Counted from the stretch's first letter, positions 8,518 through 17,806 are shown. The stretch is 47,787 nucleotides of DNA from an uncultured Pirellulaceae bacterium (GCA_937928555.1 CALFWR010000049.1:1-47787), one strand, 5' to 3'. Numbers and translations: made by a program. Notes: generated by a model not told the origin, from the letters alone.

Positions 8518-9929
8518 GAGGATGCCTTTGAAAGAGCGGATTTCCGCGCCGCCCAGGCCTGGACTTGCGGACGTAGTTCAGCGACAAGAAATGCTGACCC
8601 GGCGATACAGATCGCGTCCGAGTTCGCCGTCGTTTCGGACAAGTACTTCCAGGCAAGTCCCGGATTCTCGAACGATCGGACCTGGGGAACACGCAGCCCA
8701 CCGCTGCGACGCGATTCGATCATCTGATCGGCAGCGGCAGCAAGTTCCTCCAGGGGCTTACCGCGCGGGTTGTCACGGTATCGCGTGAGGACGACTTCGT
8801 CGGCGACTTCGAGGATCGGCGCAAGGATCTCGTCGGACTTTTTGTCGCGCGTTGTCGCGACAAGGAATCGCTTTCGCGCGGCTCTGCCGTTGACTTCTTC
8901 CTCGAACGTTTGTGTCAACGCAAGGATCGAAGCCCCGTTGTGAGCCATGTCCATCATGACCAACGGTTCGCGGCAAGCGATTTCAGTTCGGCCCGGCAAG
9001 GTGGCTTTGGCGAGTCCGCCGCGAACTTTTTCCTGGTCGATGGTCCAACCTTTTTCGATCAGAACGTGGCTGACCATCGATGCGACTGCCGCATTGACCC
9101 GCTGGTGAGCCCCCGGCATCGCGGTTTGTAACGCGTCGAAACGAAATTCCGTTCGCGTCCTTCCGTGGCTGGCGAAAGTGTTGTCGCTGTTTGATTCAAC
9201 GAAGAAGTCCCGGTCCAGTTGGTACAGCCGCGAGCCACGTTTGTGGGCGACGTCGGCGATGACTTCCATGGCGTCGGGATGCAGGGCTCCGCTGACCACC
9301 GGCACCCCGGGCTTGATGATGCCGGCCTTTTCGAACGCGATCTTGGCGATTGTGTCGCCGAGTTGCTTGGTGTGATCCAGGCTAATGTTGGTGATCACAC
9401 AGACTCCCGGCTGGCAGACGTTGGTGGAATCGAGTCGTCCGCCGAGCCCAACCTCTAGGACGACGGCATCGCAATGCTGTTGAGCGAAGTACTGAAACCC
9501 GATCGCGGTTGAGATTTCGAAGAAAGTGAGGCCTTTTTCGTTTCGTGAGGCGAATTCGGCGTCCAGTTTGCAGACCGCGGGCTGAATCTTTTCCAGCAAG
9601 GCCAACAGCTGCTGGTCGGAGATCAGGTCGCCGTCGAGCCAATATCGCTGGTTGATTCTTTCGAGGTGGGGAGACGAGTAAATCCCGGTTCGATAGCCGG
9701 AGCGGAAAAGAATCTCGCCGATCATCCGGGAAACTGAGCCTTTGCCCTTGGTTCCCGCGACGTGGATAACCGGTGCGGCAAGGTTGGGGTTTCCCAGCAA
9801 TTGCATCAACTCCAGCATCGTGGCCAACTTGAAGCTACGCGGGCTGGCGTCCGTTTGGCGCTCAAAATTAACGCGGTCCAACAGTGCTTTGAGGAGTTGT
9901 TGGAGACGGTTGGGATCGTGAGAGTTCAT
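8514..9929 (-). CDS. folC: Folylpolyglutamate synthase / dihydrofolate synthase
   Basis: The enzyme adds glutamate residues to folates (and in many bacteria also makes dihydrofolate from dihydropteroate) in the cytoplasm, using ATP. The Mur-ligase-type P-loop is HVAGTKGKGSVSR, followed by the FolC motif SPHLERINQR. VVLEVGLGGRLDSTN and ITNISLDHTKQLGDT are further hallmark motifs. The C-terminal domain starts at about residue 300 (PGRTEI, MDMAHNGASI). The length of about 471 aa is normal. I chose the ATG at 9929 because the longer in-frame extension to 10040 has no homology-like content. It is first in a two-gene minus-strand operon with the DUF2007-like gene and is divergent from the ABC transporter genes. 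Confidence 0.92.
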   Translation of the reverse strand: MNSHDPNRLQQLLKALLDRVNFERQTDASPRSFKLATMLELMQLLGNPNLAAPVIHVAGTKGKGSVSRMIGEILFRSGYRTGIYSSPHLERINQRYWLDGDLISDQQLLALLEKIQPAVCKLDAEFASRNEKGLTFFEISTAIGFQYFAQQHCDAVVLEVGLGGRLDSTNVCQPGVCVITNISLDHTKQLGDTIAKIAFEKAGIIKPGVPVVSGALHPDAMEVIADVAHKRGSRLYQLDRDFFVESNSDNTFASHGRTRTEFRFDALQTAMPGAHQRVNAAVASMVSHVLIEKGWTIDQEKVRGGLAKATLPGRTEIACREPLVMMDMAHNGASILALTQTFEEEVNGRAARKRFLVATTRDKKSDEILAPILEVADEVVLTRYRDNPRGKPLEELAAAADQMIESRRSGGLRVPQVRSFENPGLAWKYLSETTANSDAICIAGSAFLVAELRPQVQAWAARKSALSKASS

Positions 9930-10151
9930 CGTTGGATTATACGGGTGCGAGGGATTTACAGATCGCGTGACAAGGATGGCGTTTTTTGCCGAACCGGCAA
10001 GTGGCTCGCACCGTAGCGAAAGCTGACAATTTCGATACACTACGAACGACCAAAGGGGCCTTTTCGGACCCGTATTTCGTGGCTGATTGACGAAAACGGT
10101 CTACAATAGCCTCTTTCCACTTATCCCGTCATTCTCTGACCATTTCAAACC

Positions 10152-11108
10152 ATGGCGACAGAAACAACCGCTGACCAGACAGAGGAGAAAAAGTCCTCGA
10201 AGCTGGAGCAAACCAATCCCGATTACGATCCGAACATCGTTATCGAAACCCAGAACCTGACCAAAATCTATCGGGACTTTTGGGGGCGGCAGAAAGTCAG
10301 GGCTCTCAATGCCCTCGATCTGGAGATCCGCAAGGGCGAGATTTTTGGTTTGCTGGGGCCTAACGGTTCCGGTAAATCGACAACGATCAAACTGCTGCTG
10401 GGGCTGTTGTTTCCCACCAGCGGGCGAGCGATGGTCTTTGGCGAAAACGCGACCGAGGTGACCAAGAACGAACGGATCGGTTATCTGCCAGAAGAATCCT
10501 ATCTGTACAAGTTCCTCACCGCCGAAGAGACACTTGATTTCTACGGCCGTCTTTTCGACATGCCGGCCAAAGTCCGCAAGGAACGCGTCCAAAGCCTGAT
10601 TCAACAGGTGGGCCTCACGCACGCCAAGCGACGACAGCTGCGGGAGTACTCCAAAGGGATGACTCGCCGTATCGGTTTGGCTCAGGCGCTGATCAACGAT
10701 CCGGAACTGGTATTGCTGGACGAGCCCACATCGGGCCTGGACCCACTGGGCACCCGTGAGATGAAGGACATGATTCTCAAACTGCGTGACCAGGGCAAAA
10801 CGGTTGTCATGTGTTCTCACTTGTTGGGTGACGTTCAGGATGTTTGCGACCGGATTGCGATTCTTTATCAGGGCGACCTGAAAGAACTCGGCCGCGTCGA
10901 CAGTCTGCTGAAGGTCTCCGAAGAAACCCAAATCCGGGCCAAGAACCTTCCCGATGCCGCGCGGGCGGAGATTCTCGAAGTCATCAAGAAACATGGCGGC
11001 GGCGACGCGGAAGTCGAAAATCCGAAATCGACGCTGGAAGAACTGTTCCTCAATATTGTCCGAGAAAGCGAACAGCGGCCTGGCCAGCGTGCTTCGGGCA
11101 ACAAGTAG
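10152..11108 (+). CDS. ABC transporter ATP-binding protein
   Basis: This 318-aa ATPase has Walker A at residues 69-76 (GPNGSGKS), the signature at 166-170 (YSKGM, a variant of LSGGQ common in ABC-2 exporters) and Walker B with the D-loop at 185-199 ([14 protein letters not shown]). A C-terminal extension after about residue 240 is typical of the CcmA/YhbG-like ATPases of ABC-2 systems. The start is ATG at 10152; an N-terminal 25 residues are hydrophilic and poorly conserved-looking. It drives the permease encoded 75 bp downstream. The substrate is not evident. Confidence 0.93.
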   Translation: MATETTADQTEEKKSSKLEQTNPDYDPNIVIETQNLTKIYRDFWGRQKVRALNALDLEIRKGEIFGLLGPNGSGKSTTIKLLLGLLFPTSGRAMVFGENATEVTKNERIGYLPEESYLYKFLTAEETLDFYGRLFDMPAKVRKERVQSLIQQVGLTHAKRRQLREYSKGMTRRIGLAQALINDPELVLLDEPTSGLDPLGTREMKDMILKLRDQGKTVVMCSHLLGDVQDVCDRIAILYQGDLKELGRVDSLLKVSEETQIRAKNLPDAARAEILEVIKKHGGGDAEVENPKSTLEELFLNIVRESEQRPGQRASGNK

Positions 11109-11183
11109 TCTGACCTTGAACGTATTGGAATGCCGCCAGAGCCTCCATAGGGCGACGTTACTCCCGCCCGGGAACACAACACT

Positions 11184-13172
11184 ATGATTCTTGAGAACTT
11201 TCCAACTTTTTCCGAATGGATCCTGCCGGGGATAGCGCTTTTCGGCGGCATCATTCTGGTCGCGGTCCTGCTGGGGCTGTTTTTCGGTTACGTCGTGGCG
11301 TCGTTTCGCTACGGTCCCTTTGAGGCCTTTTACACTGTCGCCCAGGTTGTTGGCGAAGCGGTTCCGGATTTTTTCAACACTTCGCCCAAGCGGGTGATGG
11401 CGATGGCACGACTGGCGGTCAAGGAAGCACTTCGCCGCAAAGTCATCGTGGTTGCGTTTGCGATTTTTGTGCTGCTGCTTTTGTTCGGGCAGTGGTTCAT
11501 GACCAGTCAAACTGAAAAACCGGAACAGAGGTTTATCAATACCGTCATGTTCGGGACCCAGTTGCTGACCCTGCTGACGATGATGCTGGTGAGTGCATTC
11601 AGTCTGCCCGAAGACATCAAGAAAAAAACCATCTACACGGTCGTCACCAAACCAGTTCGTCCCACAGAGATCATCCTTGGCCGGATCGTCGGGTTTGGTT
11701 TTTTGGGTTCACTGCTGCTGCTGGCGATGGGATTGGTCAGCTTTCTGTTTGTGTCTCGAAACCTGACGCACAACCACGACGTTGTCGGCGATACGCAAAC
11801 GATCGCTTCTCTGACAAAGTTCGAAATGGGGACCAAGTTCTCGCCGGAAACCGGCAGGAGGCTTTCGGACAACGCGGTCATGGAAGGCAGCACAAACACT
11901 GTCTCTGGCCATAGCCACCGCTTGGAAGTGATCGAGTTTCTTGCTTCGGGACCGGACGACCCCATGGTCAGCGGACCGGACGTTGTTGACGTTTTCGAAA
12001 AAAGTAATCAGACCTTTGTTCACCGCCTGATTTGTCTGCCCTACGGTGGGCACACTCACGAAGTTACCGTCGATGGAAAGGGAGACGACGCCAAAATTAC
12101 GATTGGGCCATCGGTAGGTTACTTCCGGGCTCGGGTACCCATTTACGCTGAAAAGCTTCGCTTTCTCGATAGCGACGGCAAGCCCTCGGATAAAGGTTTG
12201 AACGTTGGCAAGGAAAGCACCTATCGTGGGTTCATTGACGGCGGTTCGCCCTTGGGCGGTGCTTCGCTGTCGCGGGCGAACTTCTTCTACGAAGGAATCA
12301 CTCCGGATCGGTTTCAGAATCTTGATGTGATCCCGCTTGAGCTTCAGCTGGGTGTCTTTAGAACGTACAAAGCCGATATTCAACAGCAGGTCATGGCCGG
12401 AATCACGTTTGAAAGTGTCCCGGACAATGAATCCGAAAACCGTTTTGTCTCCAACATGGAGAACTTTGAAACCAACGAATACCAGCTTCAGGTACGCGGC
12501 GTGAACCGCAAGATCCGGGGGCAAATCTTGGCTCCCGACGGTTCGCTCGTTGAGCAGGGAGAGTACGACCTGTTTGATGATTTCGCCAAAAACGGGAAAC
12601 TGAAAATCAGTTTGGCCTGTCTGGATCGCAGCCAGTACTTGGGTTGCGCAAAAGCGGACATTTACTTTCGCGCCGGTGACGAAGTCTACTGGTGGAACTT
12701 CGCCAAAGGCTACATCGGCATCTGGTGTCAGATGATGATCATTATCGCGATGGCGGTTGCCTTTAGTACGTTTCTGAGTTCCCCAATCGTCATGTTGGGT
12801 GTGATCGTGATGATGGTGGTTGGCTTTTTCACGCCCTTCATTCGCAGCCTCAAGACCACCGACTGGGATGCTGGTGGACCCATCGAATCATTCATTCGTG
12901 TCGTCACCCAGTCCAACATGATGGTCGAACTGGAAACGGGTTGGGCCACCACGTTGATCAAAAACACCGACGCGTTTATCAATCAGCGTCTGAGTGACCT
13001 GACGTATTTGGCACCTGATTTCAAACAGTTGGACTTTGCCAACTTTCTTACCTTCGGCTATTCCATTGATACGCAGCGGATTGTTGTCGCGGTTGCGGTC
13101 ACCCTGGCGTTTTGCATTGGCTTGACACTGCTTGGTTACTTCTCGTTGAAAACGAGGGAGATTGCGAAATGA
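11184..13172 (+). CDS. ABC-2 type permease with a large extracytoplasmic loop
   Basis: This 662-aa membrane protein has an N-terminal membrane segment (about 12-38), a cluster at about 85-195 including LPEDIKKKTIYTVVTKPVRP (a motif typical of ABC-2 permeases just before a membrane segment), a soluble region of about 310 residues (about 195-510), then membrane segments at about 515-560 and 635-655. The size of the inserted soluble domain is unusual for ABC-2 permeases; it probably lies outside the inner membrane and may bind the substrate or a partner. The stop overlaps the start of the next gene by 4 bp (ATGA), so the next protein is made together with it. Confidence 0.82.
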   Translation: MILENFPTFSEWILPGIALFGGIILVAVLLGLFFGYVVASFRYGPFEAFYTVAQVVGEAVPDFFNTSPKRVMAMARLAVKEALRRKVIVVAFAIFVLLLLFGQWFMTSQTEKPEQRFINTVMFGTQLLTLLTMMLVSAFSLPEDIKKKTIYTVVTKPVRPTEIILGRIVGFGFLGSLLLLAMGLVSFLFVSRNLTHNHDVVGDTQTIASLTKFEMGTKFSPETGRRLSDNAVMEGSTNTVSGHSHRLEVIEFLASGPDDPMVSGPDVVDVFEKSNQTFVHRLICLPYGGHTHEVTVDGKGDDAKITIGPSVGYFRARVPIYAEKLRFLDSDGKPSDKGLNVGKESTYRGFIDGGSPLGGASLSRANFFYEGITPDRFQNLDVIPLELQLGVFRTYKADIQQQVMAGITFESVPDNESENRFVSNMENFETNEYQLQVRGVNRKIRGQILAPDGSLVEQGEYDLFDDFAKNGKLKISLACLDRSQYLGCAKADIYFRAGDEVYWWNFAKGYIGIWCQMMIIIAMAVAFSTFLSSPIVMLGVIVMMVVGFFTPFIRSLKTTDWDAGGPIESFIRVVTQSNMMVELETGWATTLIKNTDAFINQRLSDLTYLAPDFKQLDFANFLTFGYSIDTQRIVVAVAVTLAFCIGLTLLGYFSLKTREIAK

Positions 13173-15040
13173 AAGACTCTTCACATTCGTTTGTAAGAAA
13201 AATTATCTACGTGGTGATCATGGGGGCGTTGCTGATTCCCCTCAACATGCTCGCTCGCCCGGCAACTCGCAAAAAAGAAACCGATGGCACCACGACTGTC
13301 GCCAATCCCGGTGGCCGGTTGGCGAAGTTGCGCGACGAGTTCCGTCTTTCGCAGTCCAGCATTTCCGAAATTGATCCCGCCAGTCAGGCGATGAAACTGG
13401 CATCGTTGGGCTTGCGCGGTGTCGCGGTCAACGTGCTCTGGATGCAGGCACTGGATCACAAAAAGAATGAGGACTACGACAAGCTCGCGCAGACGCTGCA
13501 GATGCTCACCAAGATGCAGCCCAACTTTGTGAAAGTCTGGGAGTACCAGGGCCACAACCTGGCGTTCAACGTGTCGATGGAATTCGATGACTATGAGTAT
13601 CGCTACGAGTGGGTCAAGAAAGGCTTAAACTTTCTCAAAAGCGGCATCCCCTACAACAAAACCGATCATCGGATGACCGACAACATGGGCTTCTTTACCG
13701 GCACCAAATTCGGCAAGTCGGATGAGAAGATTCCTTTCCGGCGAATGTTCCGCAAGGACGGCCCGTTCCACCAAGATAACGCGGATCAAATCGATCCAGA
13801 ATCTTACAACACCAACGCCTACGGCCCGGACAGCTACGGTCTGGCATGGCAGTGGTATGACAAATCGCGAAACATCAAGGACGCCTTTGGCCGTTACCGT
13901 AGTGACTTGATGTTTCTCATGTTCCGCCCGGCACAGAAACGCCAACAGGCACAGATTCTCGCCAAAGAATTCCGAACCGACGAAGTCATTCAGGAGATTT
14001 GGGCCAGGGCCGGAGAGGAGTGGCAGGACTACGGCGACACTGAAATGCAGGCCGGATCGAGCGTTTCTTTTACGCTTGAAAAACTCTCGCAGTACGAGAA
14101 ACGGCTTGCCAAGTTGCGACAGGAGTTGGATGAACTTACGCCCGGTTCGCGACAAAAAGAAAATCAGCGTCGCTGGGAACGCCTTGGGCTCAATCCGGAC
14201 CTCAGCTATCTGATCGATACACCGCTGGATGAAGTTGACGATGAGCAACGCGGTCAGATCGAAGCCTTTTTCAACTATCTCAATCAACCGGATCAGGATT
14301 ACGACCTGACGATTGCCTTGAGCGCCCCGGAAGGCTCCGGCATCAAGGCACGTCGCATTGCCAACGACATCGTCGATGTCCTCAACCAGATCGCTGCCAG
14401 ATCCAAAGAAGGCAGCGTGGTCAACTACACATTCTGGAAAAGCCGCTGCACGGCCGAATCAACTGATGCTTTGGTTCGCGCCCGCCAAGCAAGCCACGAC
14501 GCGTTGGAAATGCAGCGACGTTCCATCTACGAGGACGAACACACGTTGGACTATCGAACCGGCGAAAAAGTCCTAGTCCGCAAAGGTGCTGACTCTCTCT
14601 ACAGGGAATCTTTCGAACAGTGGAACGAAGTCCTTGAGGAGTTTCCCGAGCTTGTTGACAGCCCCGTCGTTGACGAGATGTTCCTTGAGGCCGCCGAGTA
14701 CTTTAAGTTGACGGAGTATTCGAATCGCAAATGGAAGGACTTTCCGCTGCAAAAAGTCGTCGACACCCTCGCCGCTCGCGGCAAAAGCCCCGGCCTGCCG
14801 ACCAGCAGCGAACTCCGCGCGATGGAGCAGGATGCTGCCGACGCTGCCGAGCAGGATGAAGAAGACTCCGACGACCAAGAAGACTCCGACGACGAAGAAG
14901 ATTCTGACCAAGAAGATTCTGACGACAAAGACTCCGACGACAAAGACTCCGACGAAGAAGACTCCGACGAAGAAGACTCCGACGAAGAAGACTCCGACGA
15001 AGAAGACTCCGACGAAGAAGACTCCGAAGAAGATTCCTAA
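13169..15040 (+). CDS. Membrane-anchored TPR-like protein with Asp/Glu/Ser-repeat tail
   Basis: The product is about 623 aa. A single membrane segment at about 10-28 (IIYVVIMGALLIPLNML) anchors a long soluble part. Residues 75-160 look helical and repeat-like (NVLWMQALDHKKNEDYDK, MLTKMQPNFVKVWEYQGHN), reminiscent of TPR-like segments in planctomycete ABC-associated proteins. I do not know a named domain for the middle. The last 60 residues are an almost pure D/E/S repeat. The ATG at 13169 overlaps the permease stop (ATGA) with GAGGGAG just upstream, and I chose it over an upstream in-frame ATG at 13112. Its position as third gene of an exporter operon suggests a structural or scaffold partner of the transporter. 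The function is unknown. Confidence 0.72.
   Translation: MKDSSHSFVRKIIYVVIMGALLIPLNMLARPATRKKETDGTTTVANPGGRLAKLRDEFRLSQSSISEIDPASQAMKLASLGLRGVAVNVLWMQALDHKKNEDYDKLAQTLQMLTKMQPNFVKVWEYQGHNLAFNVSMEFDDYEYRYEWVKKGLNFLKSGIPYNKTDHRMTDNMGFFTGTKFGKSDEKIPFRRMFRKDGPFHQDNADQIDPESYNTNAYGPDSYGLAWQWYDKSRNIKDAFGRYRSDLMFLMFRPAQKRQQAQILAKEFRTDEVIQEIWARAGEEWQDYGDTEMQAGSSVSFTLEKLSQYEKRLAKLRQELDELTPGSRQKENQRRWERLGLNPDLSYLIDTPLDEVDDEQRGQIEAFFNYLNQPDQDYDLTIALSAPEGSGIKARRIANDIVDVLNQIAARSKEGSVVNYTFWKSRCTAESTDALVRARQASHDALEMQRRSIYEDEHTLDYRTGEKVLVRKGADSLYRESFEQWNEVLEEFPELVDSPVVDEMFLEAAEYFKLTEYSNRKWKDFPLQKVVDTLAARGKSPGLPTSSELRAMEQDAADAAEQDEEDSDDQEDSDDEEDSDQEDSDDKDSDDKDSDEEDSDEEDSDEEDSDEEDSDEEDSEEDS
14855..15037 (+). 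repeat. In-frame 15-bp repeat coding Asp-Glu-Glu-Asp-Ser
   Basis: The unit GACGAAGAAGACTCC is repeated perfectly about five times from 14951, and variants of it (GACGACAAAGACTCC, GACCAAGAAGATTCT) fill the region back to 14855. Because the unit is a multiple of three, copy changes would lengthen or shorten the acidic tail without breaking the frame. Confidence 0.9.
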
Positions 15041-15055
15041 TTACGGAGTGGCGAA

Positions 15056-15892
15056 ATGGATTCGCCTGCTGTCCCCAACCTTTCAAAACTTCTCCAGCAA
15101 GCAGACGCGGATGCCCAATCGGGACTTCGCGGCCAGCTAAGGACGTGGCGTCGCTACGTCAAGCGATCGCTGGTCGATACCCGGGACTGTTCCCGGCCCC
15201 GTTTCTTCTGCCAGAACAGTGGGGCCTGCGGTTCAACCTACATTGTTGAACTACTTTCGGACAACGGCGTTAAGGGGATCTTCCACGAAAAGGCACCCGA
15301 TCTGAACGAAGTCGGCGTCCGTCACTTTGACCACCCCTACGATTCCCGCTCGTTGGTTCGTCTGCTGCGATACACGCGTCACAATGTTTTCTTTGAAGCC
15401 AACAACAGGCTCTTCAGTTTGTCGCCCGAGTTGGTACAGGCATTTCCGCAAGCCGGGTTCATTCACCTGTTTCGCCACCCGGCGGCGGCCTTGCGATCGG
15501 CAATGTCCAAGCCCAACGTCGAGCACTACCTGCGCACCAATGTCCGTTTTTCAGGTTCGCTCGCTGGCGAAAAAGAGATGGATCCCTTTGTCCGGTTCTG
15601 CCACTACTGGACCAACGTCAACACCCGGATCCACGACGACCTGAGTACGATCGACCGTGCCGGCGGCAATGTGATGTGGTTGGAGTTCGACGACCTAGTA
15701 TCAGGAAAGGTCGAATCTCTGGAGTCGTTCCTAGGTGTGGAACTTCAGCAATCGACGCGGCCGCCAGCGAATGTGGGGCCGGTAAGGACCGAAGGAAAGT
15801 TTCCGACTGCGGAACACTGGACCAGCCAACAACGTGAGCAACTGGATTCAGTCTGCGGCGAGTTGTACCGGAAACTGGTGGCACTTCGGTAA
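15056..15892 (+). CDS. Sulfotransferase-family protein
   Basis: This 278-aa protein has the two PAPS-binding elements of sulfotransferases. The 5'-phosphosulfate loop is FFCQNSGACGSTYI at 50-63, and the 3'-phosphate site is FIHLFRHPAAALRSAM at 135-150, with Arg140 and Ser148. FHEKAPDLNEVG near 76-87 and WLEFDDL near 205 also fit the family. Planctomycetes carry many such enzymes, which sulfate carbohydrates, lipids or peptides. It starts 15 bp after the acidic-tail protein behind GGAG, so it is probably the last gene of the ABC operon, which raises the possibility that the exporter handles a sulfated product (inference). No membrane segment is seen. Confidence 0.82.
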   Translation: MDSPAVPNLSKLLQQADADAQSGLRGQLRTWRRYVKRSLVDTRDCSRPRFFCQNSGACGSTYIVELLSDNGVKGIFHEKAPDLNEVGVRHFDHPYDSRSLVRLLRYTRHNVFFEANNRLFSLSPELVQAFPQAGFIHLFRHPAAALRSAMSKPNVEHYLRTNVRFSGSLAGEKEMDPFVRFCHYWTNVNTRIHDDLSTIDRAGGNVMWLEFDDLVSGKVESLESFLGVELQQSTRPPANVGPVRTEGKFPTAEHWTSQQREQLDSVCGELYRKLVALR

Positions 15893-15900
15893 CGGCATTG

Positions 15901-15933
15901 AAAAAGCCGTCCCGCAATGGTTTGCGGAACGAC
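15901..15933 (-). terminator. Rho-independent terminator for the lipoprotein gene
   Basis: CCGCAA (15912-15917) pairs with TTGCGG (15922-15927), and the stem extends through CGT/ACG with one mismatch. Read on the minus strand it ends in GGCTTTTT. It lies between two convergent genes. Confidence 0.6.
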
Positions 15934-15964
15934 TTGTTCGAAACGTCTGTGCTTTTCGGCTGGT

Positions 15965-16537
15965 TTAGTAGTGCGTGTTGTTCTCACCCAGATCCGGATT
16001 GCCAGCCATGTGGAAATGGTTGTGGTCGATGTAGATGACTTCAACCGCGTCCTCGTCGACGATCGTGTGTGGCGTTGGCCAGCCGACGATCTTCTTTTCT
16101 GTGAAGTAAACGGTGCACTTGTAGTGAGCGTGGTGCAGTTGTGCCGGTCCAATCAGTGGGTAGACGCGTGGCGGATCGATGTAGTCTGCGATCGGCTCCT
16201 TGACCATCTTCACGTTGTTACGCTGAACTTCGTAGAGGAATGGAACACCACCCTGTACTGAATTCGCTCGCTCCAGTGCCCACCAGACTTCGTCGTCGCT
16301 GGGTGGATCCAAGGCCACCTGGTCGCCCGATGTGGTGGGACCAAGGATCGGAACACGACCGTAGCGTTCGTGAATGTGGTACTTGTCTTCCTGAATCTTT
16401 TGGAAGTAAGGTGACACCGGCAGCGGAATGCTGAAGATTCCTAATGATGGCCCCAAAGTTTGAAAGCAACCTGAGGTGCAAATGGCTGCAGTGGCCGCAA
16501 ACAGTAGCGTGCAGACTGTCAGTCGTTTGGTTAACAT
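15965..16537 (-). CDS. Lipoprotein of unknown function
   Basis: The product is 190 aa. A signal peptide ends at the lipobox TSGC (Cys24), so it is predicted to be exported and lipid-anchored. The mature part is rich in Pro, Tyr and His (YIDPPRVYPLIGPAQLHHAH, then YIDHNHFHMAGNPD) and has no membrane segment. I do not recognise the family. It stands alone on the minus strand with its own terminator. Upstream is a 270-bp region that also holds the divergent small membrane protein gene. Confidence 0.75.
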   Translation of the reverse strand: MLTKRLTVCTLLFAATAAICTSGCFQTLGPSLGIFSIPLPVSPYFQKIQEDKYHIHERYGRVPILGPTTSGDQVALDPPSDDEVWWALERANSVQGGVPFLYEVQRNNVKMVKEPIADYIDPPRVYPLIGPAQLHHAHYKCTVYFTEKKIVGWPTPHTIVDEDAVEVIYIDHNHFHMAGNPDLGENNTHY

Positions 16538-16656
16538 CGCGCAAGTCCTTTTTAGTTATCCATTGCTAGATGTGGTATCGTGTTAAACCTTGCGGGACTT
16601 GCGGATTTTATGTCTGAAAACGAAAATTCCGGCAACAAGAATGTGATAGCACTCGC

Positions 16657-16661
16657 AGGAG
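16657..16661 (+). promoter_or_regulatory. Ribosome binding site for a TTG-started small gene
   Basis: AGGAG ends 8 bases before the TTG at 16670. It is the main reason to accept that start. Confidence 0.6.
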
Positions 16662-16669
16662 CCTGAAAA

Positions 16670-16807
16670 TTGGCCGAAGAAAACAGGGAATCGGATCAGA
16701 AACAGGATTCCAACGCCAAGCCGTGGCGGTGGGTTGTTCTGTTTGCCGTGCTCCAATTGAGCTGGATCACGTGGTTGGCGTTGGTGGCTTTTGGAGTAGT
16801 TGGCTAG
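16670..16807 (+). CDS. 45-aa single-pass membrane protein
   Basis: The frame starts with TTG behind a well-placed AGGAG and ends with TAG immediately before the ATG of the dehydrogenase gene (no gap). The protein has a charged N-terminus (AEENRESDQKQDSNAKP) followed by one clean membrane helix (WRWVVLFAVLQLSW, ITWLALVAFGVVG). The charge-then-helix layout and the RBS make it look real. No family is recognised. Direct abutment implies translational coupling with the dehydrogenase, though no functional link is known. Confidence 0.6.
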   Translation: MAEENRESDQKQDSNAKPWRWVVLFAVLQLSWITWLALVAFGVVG

Positions 16808-17776
16808 ATGAAAATTGCAGTCCTGGACGGTCGAGCCCTAGAACCGGACCTCGCACGCTGGCAGCCGATCGGCAAGCTGGCAGAAGATGACCCATTCGAC
16901 TGGTATCCGGTGTCGGCTCCCGAAGAAGTCGTCCACAGGGCAACCGGGGCTCAGGTGATCGTGATCAACAAGGTCCGCATCGATGCCGCTGTTCTGGACA
17001 AACTTCCGGACCTGAAACTAATAGCAGTTTCGGCAACCGGCTATGACAATGTGGATGTCGCCGCTGCGAGGGCGAGAAATGTGACCGTCTGTAATGTTCC
17101 CGAATACAGCACCGATTCGGTTGCCCAGCACGTGTTCGCGATGTTGCTTTCGTTTATCCACACGCCACTTGCTCACCACATGGCGATTGATATGGGAAAG
17201 TGGCAAGCCGCCGGCCAGTTCACATTTTGGCTTTCGCCATTGATGGAACTAAAAGGCAAGAACTTTGGCATCGTTGGGTTTGGCCGTATTGGTCAGGCGA
17301 CGGCGCGCTTGGCAAAGGCCTTTGGCATGAACGTGTTGGTTCACAGTCGCACACAACGAAACGTCAGTGGCCTGGAAGACGTTCAATGGCTTTCGCTGGA
17401 AGAACTCGTAGGCAAGGCTGACATTACAAGTCTGCACTGTCCGGCCACCCCTGAAACCGAGCGGTTCGTGAATCGGGATTTGCTTCAACAGATGCAGCCC
17501 CAGACAATTCTGATCAATACCGCTCGTGGCTCACTAATCAACGAATCCGATTTAGCCGATGCATTAAAAGCGGGAACCATCGCCGGAGCCTGCCTGGACG
17601 TTCTTTCCAGCGAACCGCCGGCCGCAGACAACCCCCTGGTCATGTGCGAAAACTGTTTGCTGACTCCTCACAACGCCTGGACCACGACCGAAGCTCGCAG
17701 CCGTTTGATGCGTACTGTTGGTGAGAACATTCAATCGTTTTTCGCCGGCAAGCATGTGAACGTGATCGAGCCCTGA
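16808..17776 (+). CDS. D-2-hydroxyacid dehydrogenase, glycerate dehydrogenase-like
   Basis: This 322-aa cytoplasmic enzyme of the D-isomer 2-hydroxyacid dehydrogenase family reduces a 2-oxoacid such as hydroxypyruvate using NAD(P)H. The nucleotide-binding motif is GFGRIG at 157-162. The catalytic triad is Arg240 (NTARGS), Glu269 (SSEPP) and His288 (LTPHNAW). SATGYDNVDV at about 75-84 is typical of the glycerate dehydrogenase (HprA) branch. It sits in an operon with mch and an ATP-grasp gene (30-bp and 10-bp spacings), which suggests a C1/serine-type link. The matching glycerate kinase at 40.3-40.8 kb is broken. The exact substrate is not proven. Confidence 0.85.
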   Translation: MKIAVLDGRALEPDLARWQPIGKLAEDDPFDWYPVSAPEEVVHRATGAQVIVINKVRIDAAVLDKLPDLKLIAVSATGYDNVDVAAARARNVTVCNVPEYSTDSVAQHVFAMLLSFIHTPLAHHMAIDMGKWQAAGQFTFWLSPLMELKGKNFGIVGFGRIGQATARLAKAFGMNVLVHSRTQRNVSGLEDVQWLSLEELVGKADITSLHCPATPETERFVNRDLLQQMQPQTILINTARGSLINESDLADALKAGTIAGACLDVLSSEPPAADNPLVMCENCLLTPHNAWTTTEARSRLMRTVGENIQSFFAGKHVNVIEP

Positions 17777-17806
17777 ATTTTTCGTTTTGACCGTAAGACC
17801 CACTCC

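Noticed and set aside
10087-10107. TTGACG and TACAAT as a promoter for the ABC operon
   Set aside because: The boxes are only 9 bp apart, too close for a sigma-70 promoter.
10101-11510. Long minus-strand open frame of 469 codons opposite the ABC ATPase gene
   Set aside because: The plus strand encodes a complete ABC ATPase with all motifs; the minus frame has no recognisable domain and is an antisense shadow.
14703-15086. Minus-strand frame with Arg/Leu/Ser repeats opposite the acidic tail
   Set aside because: The repeat is a simple consequence of the 15-bp DNA repeat read on the other strand.
16610-16666. 18-codon frame upstream of the 45-aa gene as a leader peptide gene
   Set aside because: No convincing RBS and no sign of attenuation hairpins; kept only as a remark.
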